From assembly GCA_964017155.1 (NCBI GenBank), contig OZ024855.1:4794690-4858689 (forward strand): a stretch of 64,000 nucleotides of DNA. The letters run 5' to 3'. The stretch's first letter is position 1, and every line of letters starts with the position of its first letter. A program made the position numbers and the translations under genes. A model generated the notes under the pieces. The model was not told the origin of the DNA. It made no database searches and saw only the letters and a program-made list of their open reading frames with translations. This document shows positions 1 through 12,200 of this stretch, piece after piece. The stretch is from Oasisia sp. SBJ-2009. Lineage: Eukaryota > Annelida > Polychaeta > Sabellida > Siboglinidae.

Positions 1-130
1 TACGAAAATTTGCTTGTGGCCAAAGGACGATATTAAAATCATAATAGAAATGTTAGTACACATAATTCATCATTTCGTTTTTCTCAGATATGATTGAGAA
101 GATTTTACTAGATAAACAAATATTTTCTAG
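1..130 (+). other. 3' end of an E-to-A intron (unit before unit 1)
   Basis: This matches the last 130 bases of the E-A intron in every other unit. It ends in a TTTTCTAG acceptor at 130. A second, pyrimidine-richer AG lies at 86-87 (cgtttttctcag), 43 bases upstream of the exon A acceptor. No coding content was found. Confidence 0.85.
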
Positions 131-256
131 CAACCACTATATCCGCGGAGAAAACAACTGGGCCAACCGAAACCTCGACGTCAACGGCGGCCACCGAAAG
201 CACCGCACCAAGCACAAGCGAAGAACCGACGACATCCGTCGAATCAACGAGCGAAG
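131..256 (+). CDS. Exon A (type copy, unit 1): 42 codons of mucin-like repeat
   Basis: Acceptor ttttctag|CA and donor GCGAAG|gtaac; 126 bp, phase 1-1. The preceding exon ends in G, so the first codon is GCA (Ala). The product starts ATTISAEKTTGP and ends SVESTSE, with 14 Thr, 9 Ser, 7 Glu, 3 Pro and a single Lys in 42 residues. It aligns with exon D: both have an A-T-T/A-x-S-A-E start, an AATE(S/T) or AATTET middle and a TSEG end. Variants across the array: Ala6Gly in units 3, 4 and 6; Thr13Ile in units 16, 18, 19, 22, 24 and 26; two synonymous changes in unit 12. The acceptor reads ttttatag in some units. The frame, matching exon ends and identical length in all 34 copies support these boundaries. 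A stronger-looking AG 43 bases upstream is a possible competitor but would shift the frame. Confidence 0.78.
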
Positions 257-3200
257 GTAACATTTCTTTTTAATCGGGCTAATCAAATAATTTTCATATT
301 TCCACGATAAACTTTAAAACGGATTTTCCTTTTACGACCCAAAAATGATTGAAAATTATTAATATAAATGAAACATTAATCATAAGATTATAGCTGTTTT
401 CTAGTCGAATATCCTTGTTAAACAGCGACTGTAGCAAGTACAACAACCGAAAAGAGCACTATTTCTGAAGAAACATCTACTCCTCCGCCACCTTCGACTG
501 AATCGGTGATGACGAGTACAGTCGAATTAGAAAGTTCGACATCTACAAGTAAGATCAATATACTCACCTACATATCACACATTACGTATGTTGATCAGAG
601 TTGTCCAGACAATTATTTACAATTTTCTATAAAAAAAAGGCGTTTCCATGAACATTAGAAAAGCGATACCTCCACAATCTTACCGCAGCATACTCAATTT
701 GATATAAAACGAAGAAAGAACGAGGCATAGCTTGACAAAACTTGTGTTTTGAAACCGTGAAATTCAATGTAACAGTCACAAGGTGTTTGAGTTTGGTAAC
801 TATCAATACATTAATAAATCGACAGTGACTTCGACTCAATCGACAGTGGAGTCTACGGAAACCACGGGTCGTGTGACGTCAACAGAAACAATCGCTTCAA
901 CTGTTGGCGAAACAACGGCGAGTCCGTCAGAGACTACTAGTGAAGGTAAAGCAGCATATATGAAAACAGTATATTTTCACATTTCAGTAATATTGTAGAT
1001 TGGCTAATAATCTATGTCGGTCACCTCGAAATTTGTTATTTAAGCTAAATATTAGAAAACATTTTCCCAGCACAAAATTACTCATTTGGAAAGTATGGAA
1101 TAAAAAATTACATTACATCACCATTGGAAAACATATGTATGTACATGTTTTGATAAAGAACTACGGACAGCAACAATATTGTATGCCAACAAAATTAGCG
1201 AAACGAAATATCGCTGTCAAAACGAAAGAGCTAGTCTCGAGAGGTGATTGATTGTACAACTATGTGTATAAACACTTACTTCTTCAAATATTCAAAGCGG
1301 CTTTTGATCTGATGTTTCTGTATACAGCTTCGACCACTGCCTCGGCGGAAACCACTGGAACGACTGAAAGCGTTTCCTCGGCAGCGACCACAGAAACAGT
1401 CGCATCAAGTACGGTCGGAGAAACAACGCAGACTGCTGAAACAACGAGCGAAGGTAAGTGACTTCCATTTCCACCTGGTAGAGATAATGCACCTCACTAT
1501 AATTGGGTCAACATTTACTGTCCGTAGATGAACAATTCTGTGTATAAACATTTACTTCTTCACATATGCAAAGCGGCTTTTAATGTGATGTTGCTGTTGC
1601 AGCTTCGACCACTGCCTCGGCGGAAACCACTGGAACGACTGAAAGCGTTTCCTCGGCAGCGACCACAGAAACAGTCGCATCAAGTACGGTCGGAGAAACA
1701 ACGCAGACTGCTGAAACAACGAGCGAAGGTAAGTGACTTCCATTTCCAACTGATAGATAGAATGCACCTCACTATACTTGGGTCAACAATTAATGTCGGT
1801 AGATGAACTAGCGGCTACACGATACCTGGCACGTGCGTATCGAAATATGAAAAGTAACACGAAAGAATGACTTGCTATACCGTATGGATATGTATTCAAA
1901 GTGTTATTAGGTGTGTAAAGTGTTAAGTGTACAAAAATTTGCTTGTGGCCAAAGGACGATATTAAAATCATAATAGAAATGTTAGTACACATAGTTCATC
2001 ATTTCGTTTTTCTCAGATATGATTGAGAAGATTTTACTAGATAAACAGATATTTTATAGCAACCACTATATCCGCGGAGAAAACAACTGGGCCAACCGAA
2101 ACCTCGACGTCAACGGCGGCCACCGAAAGCACCGCACCAAGCACAAGCGAAGAACCGACGACATCCGTCGAATCAACGAGCGAAGGTAACATTTCTTTTT
2201 AATCGGGCTAATCAAATAATTTTTATATTTCCACGATAAACTTTAAAACGGATTTTCCTTTTACGACCCAAAAATGATTGAAAATTATTAATATAAATGA
2301 AACATTAATCATAAGATTATAGCTGTTTTCTAGTCGAATATCCTTGTTAAACAGCGACTGTAGCAAGTACAACAACCGAAAAGAGCACTATTTCTGAAGA
2401 AACATCTACTCCTCCGCCACCTTCGACTGAATCGGTGATGACGAGTACAGTCGAATTAGAAAGTTCGACATCAACAAGTAAGATCAATATACTCACCTAC
2501 ATATCACACATTACGTATGTTGATCAGAGTTGTCCAGACAATTATTTACAATTTTCTAAAAAAAACGCATTTCCATGAACATTAGAAAAGCGATACCTCC
2601 ACAATCTTACCGCAGCATACTCAATTTGATATAAAACGAAGAAAGAACGAGGCATAGCTTGACAAAACTTGTGTTTCGAAACCGTGAAATGCAATGTAAC
2701 AGTCACAAGGTGTTTGAGTTTGGTAACTATCAATACATTAATAAATCGACAGTGACTTCGACTCAATCGACAGTGGAGTCTACGGAAACCACGGGTCGTG
2801 TGACGTCAACAGAAACAATCGCTTCAACTGTTGGCGAAACAACGGCGAGTCCGTCAGAGACTACTAGTGAAGGTAAAGCAGCATATATGAAAACAGTATA
2901 TTTTCACAGTTCAGTAATATTGTAGATTGGCTAATAATCTATGTCGGTCACCTCGAAATTTGTTATTTAGGCTAAATATTAGAAAAAAAATTCCCAGCAC
3001 AAAATTACTCATTTGGAAAGTATGGAATAAAAAATTACATTACATCACCATTGGAAAACATATGTATGTACATGTTTTGATAAAGAACTACGGACAGCAA
3101 CAATATTGTATGCCAACAAAATTAGCGAAACGAAATATCGCTGTCAAAACGAAAGAGCTAGTCTCGAGAGGTGATTGATTGTACAACTATGTGTATAAAC

Positions 3201-6200
3201 CATTTACTTCTTCACATATGCAAAGCGGCTTTTAATGTGATGTTGCTGTTGCAGCTTCGACCACTGCCTCGGCGGAAACCACTGGAACGACTGAAAGCGT
3301 TTCCTCGGCAGCGACCACAGAAACAGTCGCATCAAGTACGGTCGGAGAAACAACGCAGACTGCTGAAACAACGAGCGAAGGTAAGTGACTTCCATTTCCA
3401 ACTGATAGATAGAATGCACCTCACTATACTTGGGTCAACAATTAATGTCGGTAGATGAACTAGCGGCTACACGATACCTGGCATGTGCGTATCGAAATAT
3501 GAAAAGTAACACGAAAGAATGACTTGCTATACCGTATGGATATGTATTCAAAGTGTTATTAGGTGTGTAAAGTGTTAAGTGTACGAAAATTTGCTTGTGG
3601 CCAAAGGACGATATTAAAATCATAATAGAAATGTTAGTACACATAATTCATCATTTCGTTTTTCTCAGATATGATTGAGAAGATTTTACTAGATAAACAA
3701 ATATTTTATAGCAACCACTATATCCGGGGAGAAAACAACTGGGCCAACCGAAACCTCGACGTCAACGGCGGCCACCGAAAGCACCGCACCAAGCACAAGC
3801 GAAGAACCGACGACATCCGTCGAATCAACGAGCGAAGGTAACATTTCTTTTTAATCGGGCTAATCAAATAATTTTTATATTTCCACGATAAACTTTAAAA
3901 CGGATTTTCCTTTTACGACCCAAAAATGATTGAAAATTATTAATATAAATGAAACATTAATCATAAGATTATAGCTGTTTTCTAGTCGAATATCCTTGTT
4001 AAACAGCGACTGTAGCAAGTACAACAACCGAAAAGAGCACTATTTCTGAAGAAACATCTACTCCTCCGCCACCTTCGACTGAATCGGTGATGACGAGTAC
4101 AGTCGAATTAGAAAGTTCGACATCTACAAGTAAGATCAATATACTCACCTACATATCACACATTACGTATGTTGATCAGAGTTGTCCAGACAATTATTTA
4201 CAATTTTCTAAAAAAAAGGCGTTTCCATGAACATTAGAAAAGCGATACCTCCACAATCTTACCGCAGCATACTCAATTTGATATAAAACGAAGAAAGAAC
4301 GAGGCATAGCTTGACAAAACTTGTGTTTTGAAACCGTGAAATTCAATGTAACAGTCACAAGGTGTTTGAGTTTGGTAACTATCAATAAATTAATAAATCG
4401 ACAGTGACTTCGACTCAATCGACAGTGGAGTCTACGGAAACCACGGGTCGTGTGACGTCAACAGAAAGAATCGCTTCAACTGTTGGCGAAACAACGGCAA
4501 GTCCGTCAGAGACTACTAGTGAAGGTAAAGCAGCATATATGAAAACAGTATATTTTCACATTTCAGTAATATTGTGGATTGGCTAATAATCTATGTCGGT
4601 CACCTCGAAATTTGTTATTTAGGCTAAATATTAGAAAACATTTTCCCAGCACAAAATTACTCATTTGGAAAGTATGGAATAAAAAATTACATTACATCAC
4701 CATTGGAAAACAAATGTATGTACATGTTTTGATAAAGAACTACGGACAGCAACAATATTGTATGCCAACAAAATTAGCGAAACGAAATATCGCTGTCAAA
4801 ACGAAAGAGCTAGTCTCGAGAGGTGATTGATTGTACAACTATGTGTATAAACACTTACTTCTTCAAATATTCAAAGCGGCTTTTGATCTGATGTTTCTGT
4901 ATACAGCTTCGACCACTGCCTCGGCGGAAACCACTGGAACGACTGAAAGCGTTTCCTCGGCAGCGACCACAGAAACAGTCGCATCAAGTACGGTCGGAGA
5001 AACAACGCAGACTGCTGAAACAACGAGCGAAGGTTAGTGACTTCCATTTCCACCTGGTAGAGATAATGCACCTCACTATAATTGGGTCAACATTTACTGT
5101 CGGTAGATGAACAATTCTGTGTATAAACATTTACTTCTTCACATATGCAAAGCGGCTTTTAATGTGATGTTGCTGTTGCAGCTTCGACCACTGCCTCGGC
5201 GGAAACCACTGGAACGACTGAAAGCGTTTCCTCGGCAGCGACCACAGAAACAGTCGCATCAAGTACGGTCGGAGAAACAACGCAGACTGCTGAAACAACG
5301 AGCGAAGGTAAGTGACTTCCATTTCCAACTGATAGATAGAATGCACCTCACTATACTTGGGTCAACAATTAATGTCGGTAGATGAACTAGCGGCTACACG
5401 ATACCTGGCATGTGCGTATCGAAATATGAAAAGTAACACGAAAGAATGACTTGCTATACCGTATGGATATGTATTCAAAGTGTTATTAGGTGTGTAAAGT
5501 GTTAAGTGTACGAAAATTTGCTTGTGGCCAAAGGACGATATTAAAATCATAATAGAAATGTTAGTACACATAATTCATCATTTCGTTTTTCTCAGATATG
5601 ATTGAGAAGATTTTACTAGATAAACAAATATTTTATAGCAACCACTATATCCGGGGAGAAAACAACTGGGCCAACCGAAACCTCGACGTCAACGGCGGCC
5701 ACCGAAAGCACCGCACCAAGCACAAGCGAAGAACCGACGACATCCGTCGAATCAACGAGCGAAGGTAACATTTCTTTTTAATCGGGCTAATCAAATAATT
5801 TTTATATTTCCACGATAAACTTTAAAACGGATTTTCCTTTTACGACCCAAAAATGATTGAAAATTATTAATATAAATGAAACATTAATCATAAGATTATA
5901 GCTGTTTTCTAGTCGAATATCCTTGTTAAACAGCGACTGTAGCAAGTACAACAACCGAAAAGAGCACTATTTCTGAAGAAACATCTACTCCTCCGCCACC
6001 TTCGACTGAATCGGTGATGACGAGTACAGTCGAATTAGAAAGTTCGACATCTACAAGTAAGATCAATATACTCACCTACATATCACACATTACGTATGTT
6101 GATCAGAGTTGTCCAGACAATTATTTACAATTTTCTAAAAAAAAGGCGTTTCCATGAACATTAGAAAAGCGATACCTCCACAATCTTACCGCAGCATACT

Positions 6201-9200
6201 CAATTTGATATAAAACGAAGAAAGAACGAGGCATAGCTTGACAAAACTTGTGTTTTGAAACCGTGAAATTCAATGTAACAGTCACAAGGTGTTTGAGTTT
6301 GGTAACTATCAATAAATTAATAAATCGACAGTGACTTCGACTCAATCGACAGTGGAGTCTACGGAAACCACGGGTCGTGTGACGTCAACAGAAAGAATCG
6401 CTTCAACTGTTGGCGAAACAACGGCAAGTCCGTCAGAGACTACTAGTGAAGGTAAAGCAGCATATATGAAAACAGTATATTTTCACATTTCAGTAATATT
6501 GTGGATTGGCTAATAATCTATGTCGGTCACCTCGAAATTTGTTATTTAGGCTAAATATTAGAAAACATTTTCCCAGCACAAAATTACTCATTTGGAAAGT
6601 ATGGAATAAAAAATTACATTACATCACCATTGGAAAACAAATGTATGTACATGTTTTGATAAAGAACTACGGACAGCAACAATATTGTATGCCAACAAAA
6701 TTAGCGAAACGAAATATCGCTGTCAAAACGAAAGAGCTAGTCTCGAGAGGTGATTGATTGTACAACTATGTGTATAAACACTTACTTCTTCAAATATTCA
6801 AAGCGGCTTTTGATCTGATGTTTCTGTATACAGCTTCGACCACTGCCTCGGCGGAAACCACTGGAACGACTGAAAGCGTTTCCTCGGCAGCGACCACAGA
6901 AACAGTCGCATCAAGTACGGTCGGAGAAACAACGCAGACTGCTGAAACAACGAGCGAAGGTAAGTGACTTCCATTTCCACCTGGTAGAGATAATGCACCT
7001 CACTATAATTGGGTCAACATTTACTGTCGGTAGATGAACAATTCTGTGTATAAACATTTACTTCTTCACATATGCAAAGCGGCTTTTAATGTGATGTTGC
7101 TGTTGCAGCTTCGACCACTGCCTCGGCGGAAACCACTGGAACGACTGAAAGCGTTTCCTCGGCAGCGACCACAGAAACAGTCGCATCAAGTACGGTCGGA
7201 GAAACAACGCAGACTGCTGAAACAACGAGCGAAGGTAAGTGACTTCCATTTCCAACTGATAGATAGAATGCACCTCACTATACTTGGGTCAACAATTAAT
7301 GTCGGTAGATGAACTAGCGGCTACACGATACCTGGCATGTGCGTATCGAAATATGAAATGTAACACGAAAGAATGACTTGCTATACCGTATGGATATGTA
7401 TTCAAAGTGTTATTAGGTGTGTAAAGTGTTAAGTGTACGAAAATTTGCTTGTGGCCAAAGGACGATATTAAAATCATAATAGAAATGTTAGTACACATAA
7501 TTCATCATTTCGTTTTTCTCAGATATGATTGAGAAGATTTTACTAGATAAACAAATATTTTATAGCAACCACTATATCCGCGGAGAAAACAACTGGGCCA
7601 ACCGAAACCTCGACGTCAACGGCGGCCACCGAAAGCACCGCACCAAGCACAAGCGAAGAACCGACGACATCCGTCGAATCAACGAGCGAAGGTAACATTT
7701 CGTTTTAATCGGGCTAATCAAATAATTTTCATATTTCCACGATAAACTTTAAAACGGATTTTCCTTTTACGACCCAAAAATGATTGAAAATTATTAATAT
7801 AAATGAAACATTAATCATAAGATTATAGCTGTTTTCTAGTCGAATATCCTTGTTAAACAGCGACTGTAGCAAGTACAACAACCGAAAAGAGCACTATTTC
7901 TGAAGAAACATCTACTCCTCCGCCACCTTCGACTGAATCGGTGATGACGAGTACAGTCGAATTAGAAAGTTCGACATCTACAAGTAAGATCAATATACTC
8001 ACCTACATATCACACATTACGTATGTTGATCAGAGTTGTCCAGACAATTATTTACAATTTTCTAAAAAAAAAGGCGTTTCCATGAACATTAGAAAAGCGA
8101 TACCTCCACAATCTTACCGCAGCATACTCAATTTGATATAAAACGAAGAAAGAACGAGGCATAGCTTGACAAAACTTGTGTTTTGAAACCGTGAAATTCA
8201 ATGTAACAGTCACAAGGTGTTTGAGTTTGGTAACTATCAATACATTAATAAATCGACAGTGACTTCGACTCAATCGACAGTGGAGTCTACGGAAACCACG
8301 GGTCGTGTGACGTCAACAGAAACAATCGCTTCAACTGTTGGCGAAACAACGGCGAGTCCGTCAGAGACTACTAGTGAAGGTAAAGCAGCATATATGAAAA
8401 CAGTATATTTTCACATTTCAGTAATATTGTAGATTGGCTAATAATCTATGTCGGTCACCTCGAAATTTGTTATTTAGGCTAAATATTAGAAAACATTTTC
8501 CAAGCACAAAATTACTCATTTGGAAAGTATGGAATAAAAAATTACATTACATCACCATTGGAAAACATATGTATGTACATGTTTTGATAAAGAACTACGG
8601 ACAGCAACAATATTGTATGCCAACAAAATTAGCGAAACGAAATATCGCTGTCAAAACGAAAGAGCTAGTCTCGAGAGGTGATTGATTGTACAACTATGTG
8701 TATAAACACTTACTTCTTCAAATATTCAAAGCGGCTTTTGATCTGATGTTTCTGTATACAGCTTCGACCACTGCCTCGGCGGAAACCACTGGAACGACTG
8801 AAAGCGTTTCCTCGGCAGCGACCACAGAAACAGTCGCATCAAGTACGGTCGGAGAAACAACGCAGACTGCTGAAACAACGAGCGAAGGTAAGTGACTTCC
8901 ATTTCCACCTGGTAGAGATAATGCACCTCACTATAATTGGGTCAACATTTACTGTCCGTAGATGAACAATTCTGTGTATAAACATTTACTTCTTCACATA
9001 TGCAAAGCGGCTTTTAATGTGATGTTGCTGTTGCAGCTTCGACCACTGCCTCGGCGGAAACCACTGGAACGACTGAAAGCGTTTCCTCGGCAGCGACCAC
9101 AGAAACAGTCGCATCAAGTACGGTCGGAGAAACAACGCAGACTGCTGAAACAACGAGCGAAGGTAAGTGACTTCCATTTCCAACTGATAGATAGAATGCA

Positions 9201-12200
9201 CCTCACTATACTTGGGTCAACAATTAATGTCGGTAGATGAACTAGCGGCTACACGATACCTGGCATGTGCGTATCGAAATATGAAAAGTAACACGAAAGA
9301 ATGACTTGCTATACCGTATGGATATGTATTCAAAGTGTTATTAGGTGTGTAAAGTGTTAAGTGTACGAAAATTTGCTTGTGGCCAAAGGACGATATTAAA
9401 ATCATAATAGAAATGTTAGTACACATAATTCATCATTTCGTTTTTCTCAGATATGATTGAGAAGATTTTACTAGATAAACAAATATTTTATAGCAACCAC
9501 TATATCCGGGGAGAAAACAACTGGGCCAACCGAAACCTCGACGTCAACGGCGGCCACCGAAAGCACCGCACCAAGCACAAGCGAAGAACCGACGACATCC
9601 GTCGAATCAACGAGCGAAGGTAACATTTCTTTTTAATCGGGCTAATCAAATAATTTTTATATTTCCACGATAAACTTTAAAACGGATTTTCCTTTTACGA
9701 CCCAAAAATGATTGAAAATTATTAATATAAATGAAACATTAATCATAAGATTATAGCTGTTTTCTAGTCGAATATCCTTGTTAAACAGCGACTGTAGCAA
9801 GTACAACAACCGAAAAGAGCACTATTTCTGAAGAAACATCTACTCCTCCGCCACCTTCGACTGAATCGGTGATGACGAGTACAGTCGAATTAGAAAGTTC
9901 GACATCTACAAGTAAGATCAATATACTCACCTACATATCACACATTACGTATGTTGATCAGAGTTGTCCAGACAATTATTTACAATTTTCTAAAAAAAAG
10001 GCGTTTCCATGAACATTAGAAAAGCGATACCTCCACAATCTTACCGCAGCATACTCAATTTGATATAAAACGAAGAAAGAACGAGGCATAGCTTGACAAA
10101 ACTTGTGTTTTGAAACCGTGAAATTCAATGTAACAGTCACAAGGTGTTTGAGTTTGGTAACTATCAATAAATTAATAAATCGACAGTGACTTCGACTCAA
10201 TCGACAGTGGAGTCTACGGAAACCACGGGTCGTGTGACGTCAACAGAAAGAATCGCTTCAACTGTTGGCGAAACAACGGCAAGTCCGTCAGAGACTACTA
10301 GTGAAGGTAAAGCAGCATATATGAAAACAGTATATTTTCACATTTCAGTAATATTGTGGATTGGCTAATAATCTATGTCGGTCACCTCGAAATTTGTTAT
10401 TTAGGCTAAATATTAGAAAACATTTTCCCAGCACAAAATTACTCATTTGGAAAGTATGGAATAAAAAATTACATTACATCACCATTGGAAAACAAATGTA
10501 TGTACATGTTTTGATAAAGAACTACGGACAGCAACAATATTGTATGCCAACAAAATTAGCGAAACGAAATATCGCTGTCAAAACGAAAGAGCTAGTCTCG
10601 AGAGGTGATTGATTGTACAACTATGTGTATAAACACTTACTTCTTCAAATATTCAAAGCGGCTTTTGATCTGATGTTTCTGTATACAGCTTCGACCACTG
10701 CCTCGGCGGAAACCACTGGAACGACTGAAAGCGTTTCCTCGGCAGCGACCACAGAAACAGTCGCATCAAGTACGGTCGGAGAAACAACGCAGACTGCTGA
10801 AACAACGAGCGAAGGTTAGTGACTTCCATTTCCACCTGGTAGAGATAATGCACCTCACTATAATTGGGTCAACATTTACTGTCGGTAGATGAACAATTCT
10901 GTGTATAAACATTTACTTCTTCACATATGCAAAGCGGCTTTTAATGTGATGTTGCTGTTGCAGCTTCGACCACTGCCTCGGCGGAAACCACTGGAACGAC
11001 TGAAAGCGTTTCCTCGGCAGCGACCACAGAAACAGTCGCATCAAGTACGGTCGGAGAAACAACGCAGACTGCTGAAACAACGAGCGAAGGTAAGTGACTT
11101 CCATTTCCAACTGATAGATAGAATGCACCTCACTATACTTGGGTCAACAATTAATGTCGGTAGATGAACTAGCGGCTACACGATACCTGGCATGTGCGTA
11201 TCGAAATATGAAAAGTAACACGAAAGAATGACTTGCTATACCGTATGGATATGTATTCAAAGTGTTATTAGGTGTGTAAAGTGTTAAGTGTACGAAAATT
11301 TGCTTGTGGCCAAAGGACGATATTAAAATCATAATAGAAATGTTAGTACATATAGTTCATCATTTCGTTTTTCTCAGATATGATTGAGAAGATTTTACTA
11401 GATAAACAAATATTTTATAGCAACCACTATATCCGCGGAGAAAACAACTGGGCCAACCGAAACCTCGACGTCAACGGCGGCCACCGAAAGCACCGCACCA
11501 AGCACAAGCGAAGAACCGACGACATCCGTCGAATCAACGAGCGAAGGTAACATTTCGTTTTAATCGGGCTAATCAAATAATTTTCATATTTCCACGATAA
11601 ACTTTAAAACGGATTTTCCTTTTACGACCCAAAAATGATTGAAAATTATTAATATAAATGAAACATTAATCATAAGATTATAGCTGTTTTCTAGTCGAAT
11701 ATCCTTGTTAAACAGCGACTGTAGCAAGTACAACAACCGAAAAGAGCACTATTTCTGAAGAAACATCTACTCCTCCGCCACCTTCGACTGAATCGGTGAT
11801 GACGAGTACAGTCGAATTAGAAAGTTCGACATCTACAAGTAAGATCAATATACTCACCTACATATCACACATTACGTATGTTGATCAGAGTTGTCCAGAC
11901 AATTATTTACAATTTTCTAAAAAAAAAGGCGTTTCCATGAACATTAGAAAAGCGATACCTCCACAATCTTACCGCAGCATACTCAATTTGATATAAAACG
12001 AAGAAAGAACGAGGCATAGCTTGACAAAACTTGTGTTTTGAAACCGTGAAATTCAATGTAACAGTCACAAGGTGTTTGAGTTTGGTAACTATCAATACAT
12101 TAATAAATCGACAGTGACTTCGACTCAATCGACAGTGGAGTCTACGGAAACCACGGGTCGTGTGACGTCAACAGAAACAATCGCTTCAACTGTTGGCGAA

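Larger units (their letters stand above)
131..2059 (+). repeat. Unit 1, five exons, 1929 bp
   Basis: Exons: A 131-256, B 426-548, C 826-945, D 1328-1453, E 1603-1728. B-C intron 277 bp, the longest in the array (extra T in the A tract). Confidence 0.85.

Noticed and set aside
813..818. AATAAA before exon C, and another in the C-D intron, in every unit as intronic polyadenylation signals
   Set aside because: Such hexamers are expected by chance at this rate in AT-rich introns, and no downstream GU-rich element was evident.
946..987. Possible 42-base micro-intron ending at cacatttcag after exon C
   Set aside because: It is too short for normal splicing and the following bases reach an in-frame TAG; probably a relic acceptor.
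1000..1251. An 83-codon open stretch in the C-D intron, present in almost every unit
   Set aside because: It has no ATG start, its composition (Lys, Tyr, Trp, Ile) is unlike the exons, and unit 7 has a stop in it. It repeats only because the whole intron repeats.
1292..1492. Minus-strand open stretches antisense to exons D and E (and others antisense to exons A and C regions)
   Set aside because: They are shadows: biased Thr/Ser/Glu codons on the + strand give few stops on the other strand. No splice or start pattern supports them.
1528..1806. 92-codon + strand open stretch over exon E in another frame, rich in Arg and Pro
   Set aside because: It ignores the strong gttgcag acceptor and gtaagtga donor and is out of phase with every other exon.
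7941..8141. Exon B frame staying open for about 52 codons into the B-C intron in many units, as a possible alternative C-terminal exon
   Set aside because: Units 1-4, 6, 12 and 13 have A-tract lengths that are not multiples of three different or other changes, so the frame is broken there; residue content changes abruptly after the donor. Chance read-through is simpler, although the weakened gtcag donors keep retention worth testing.
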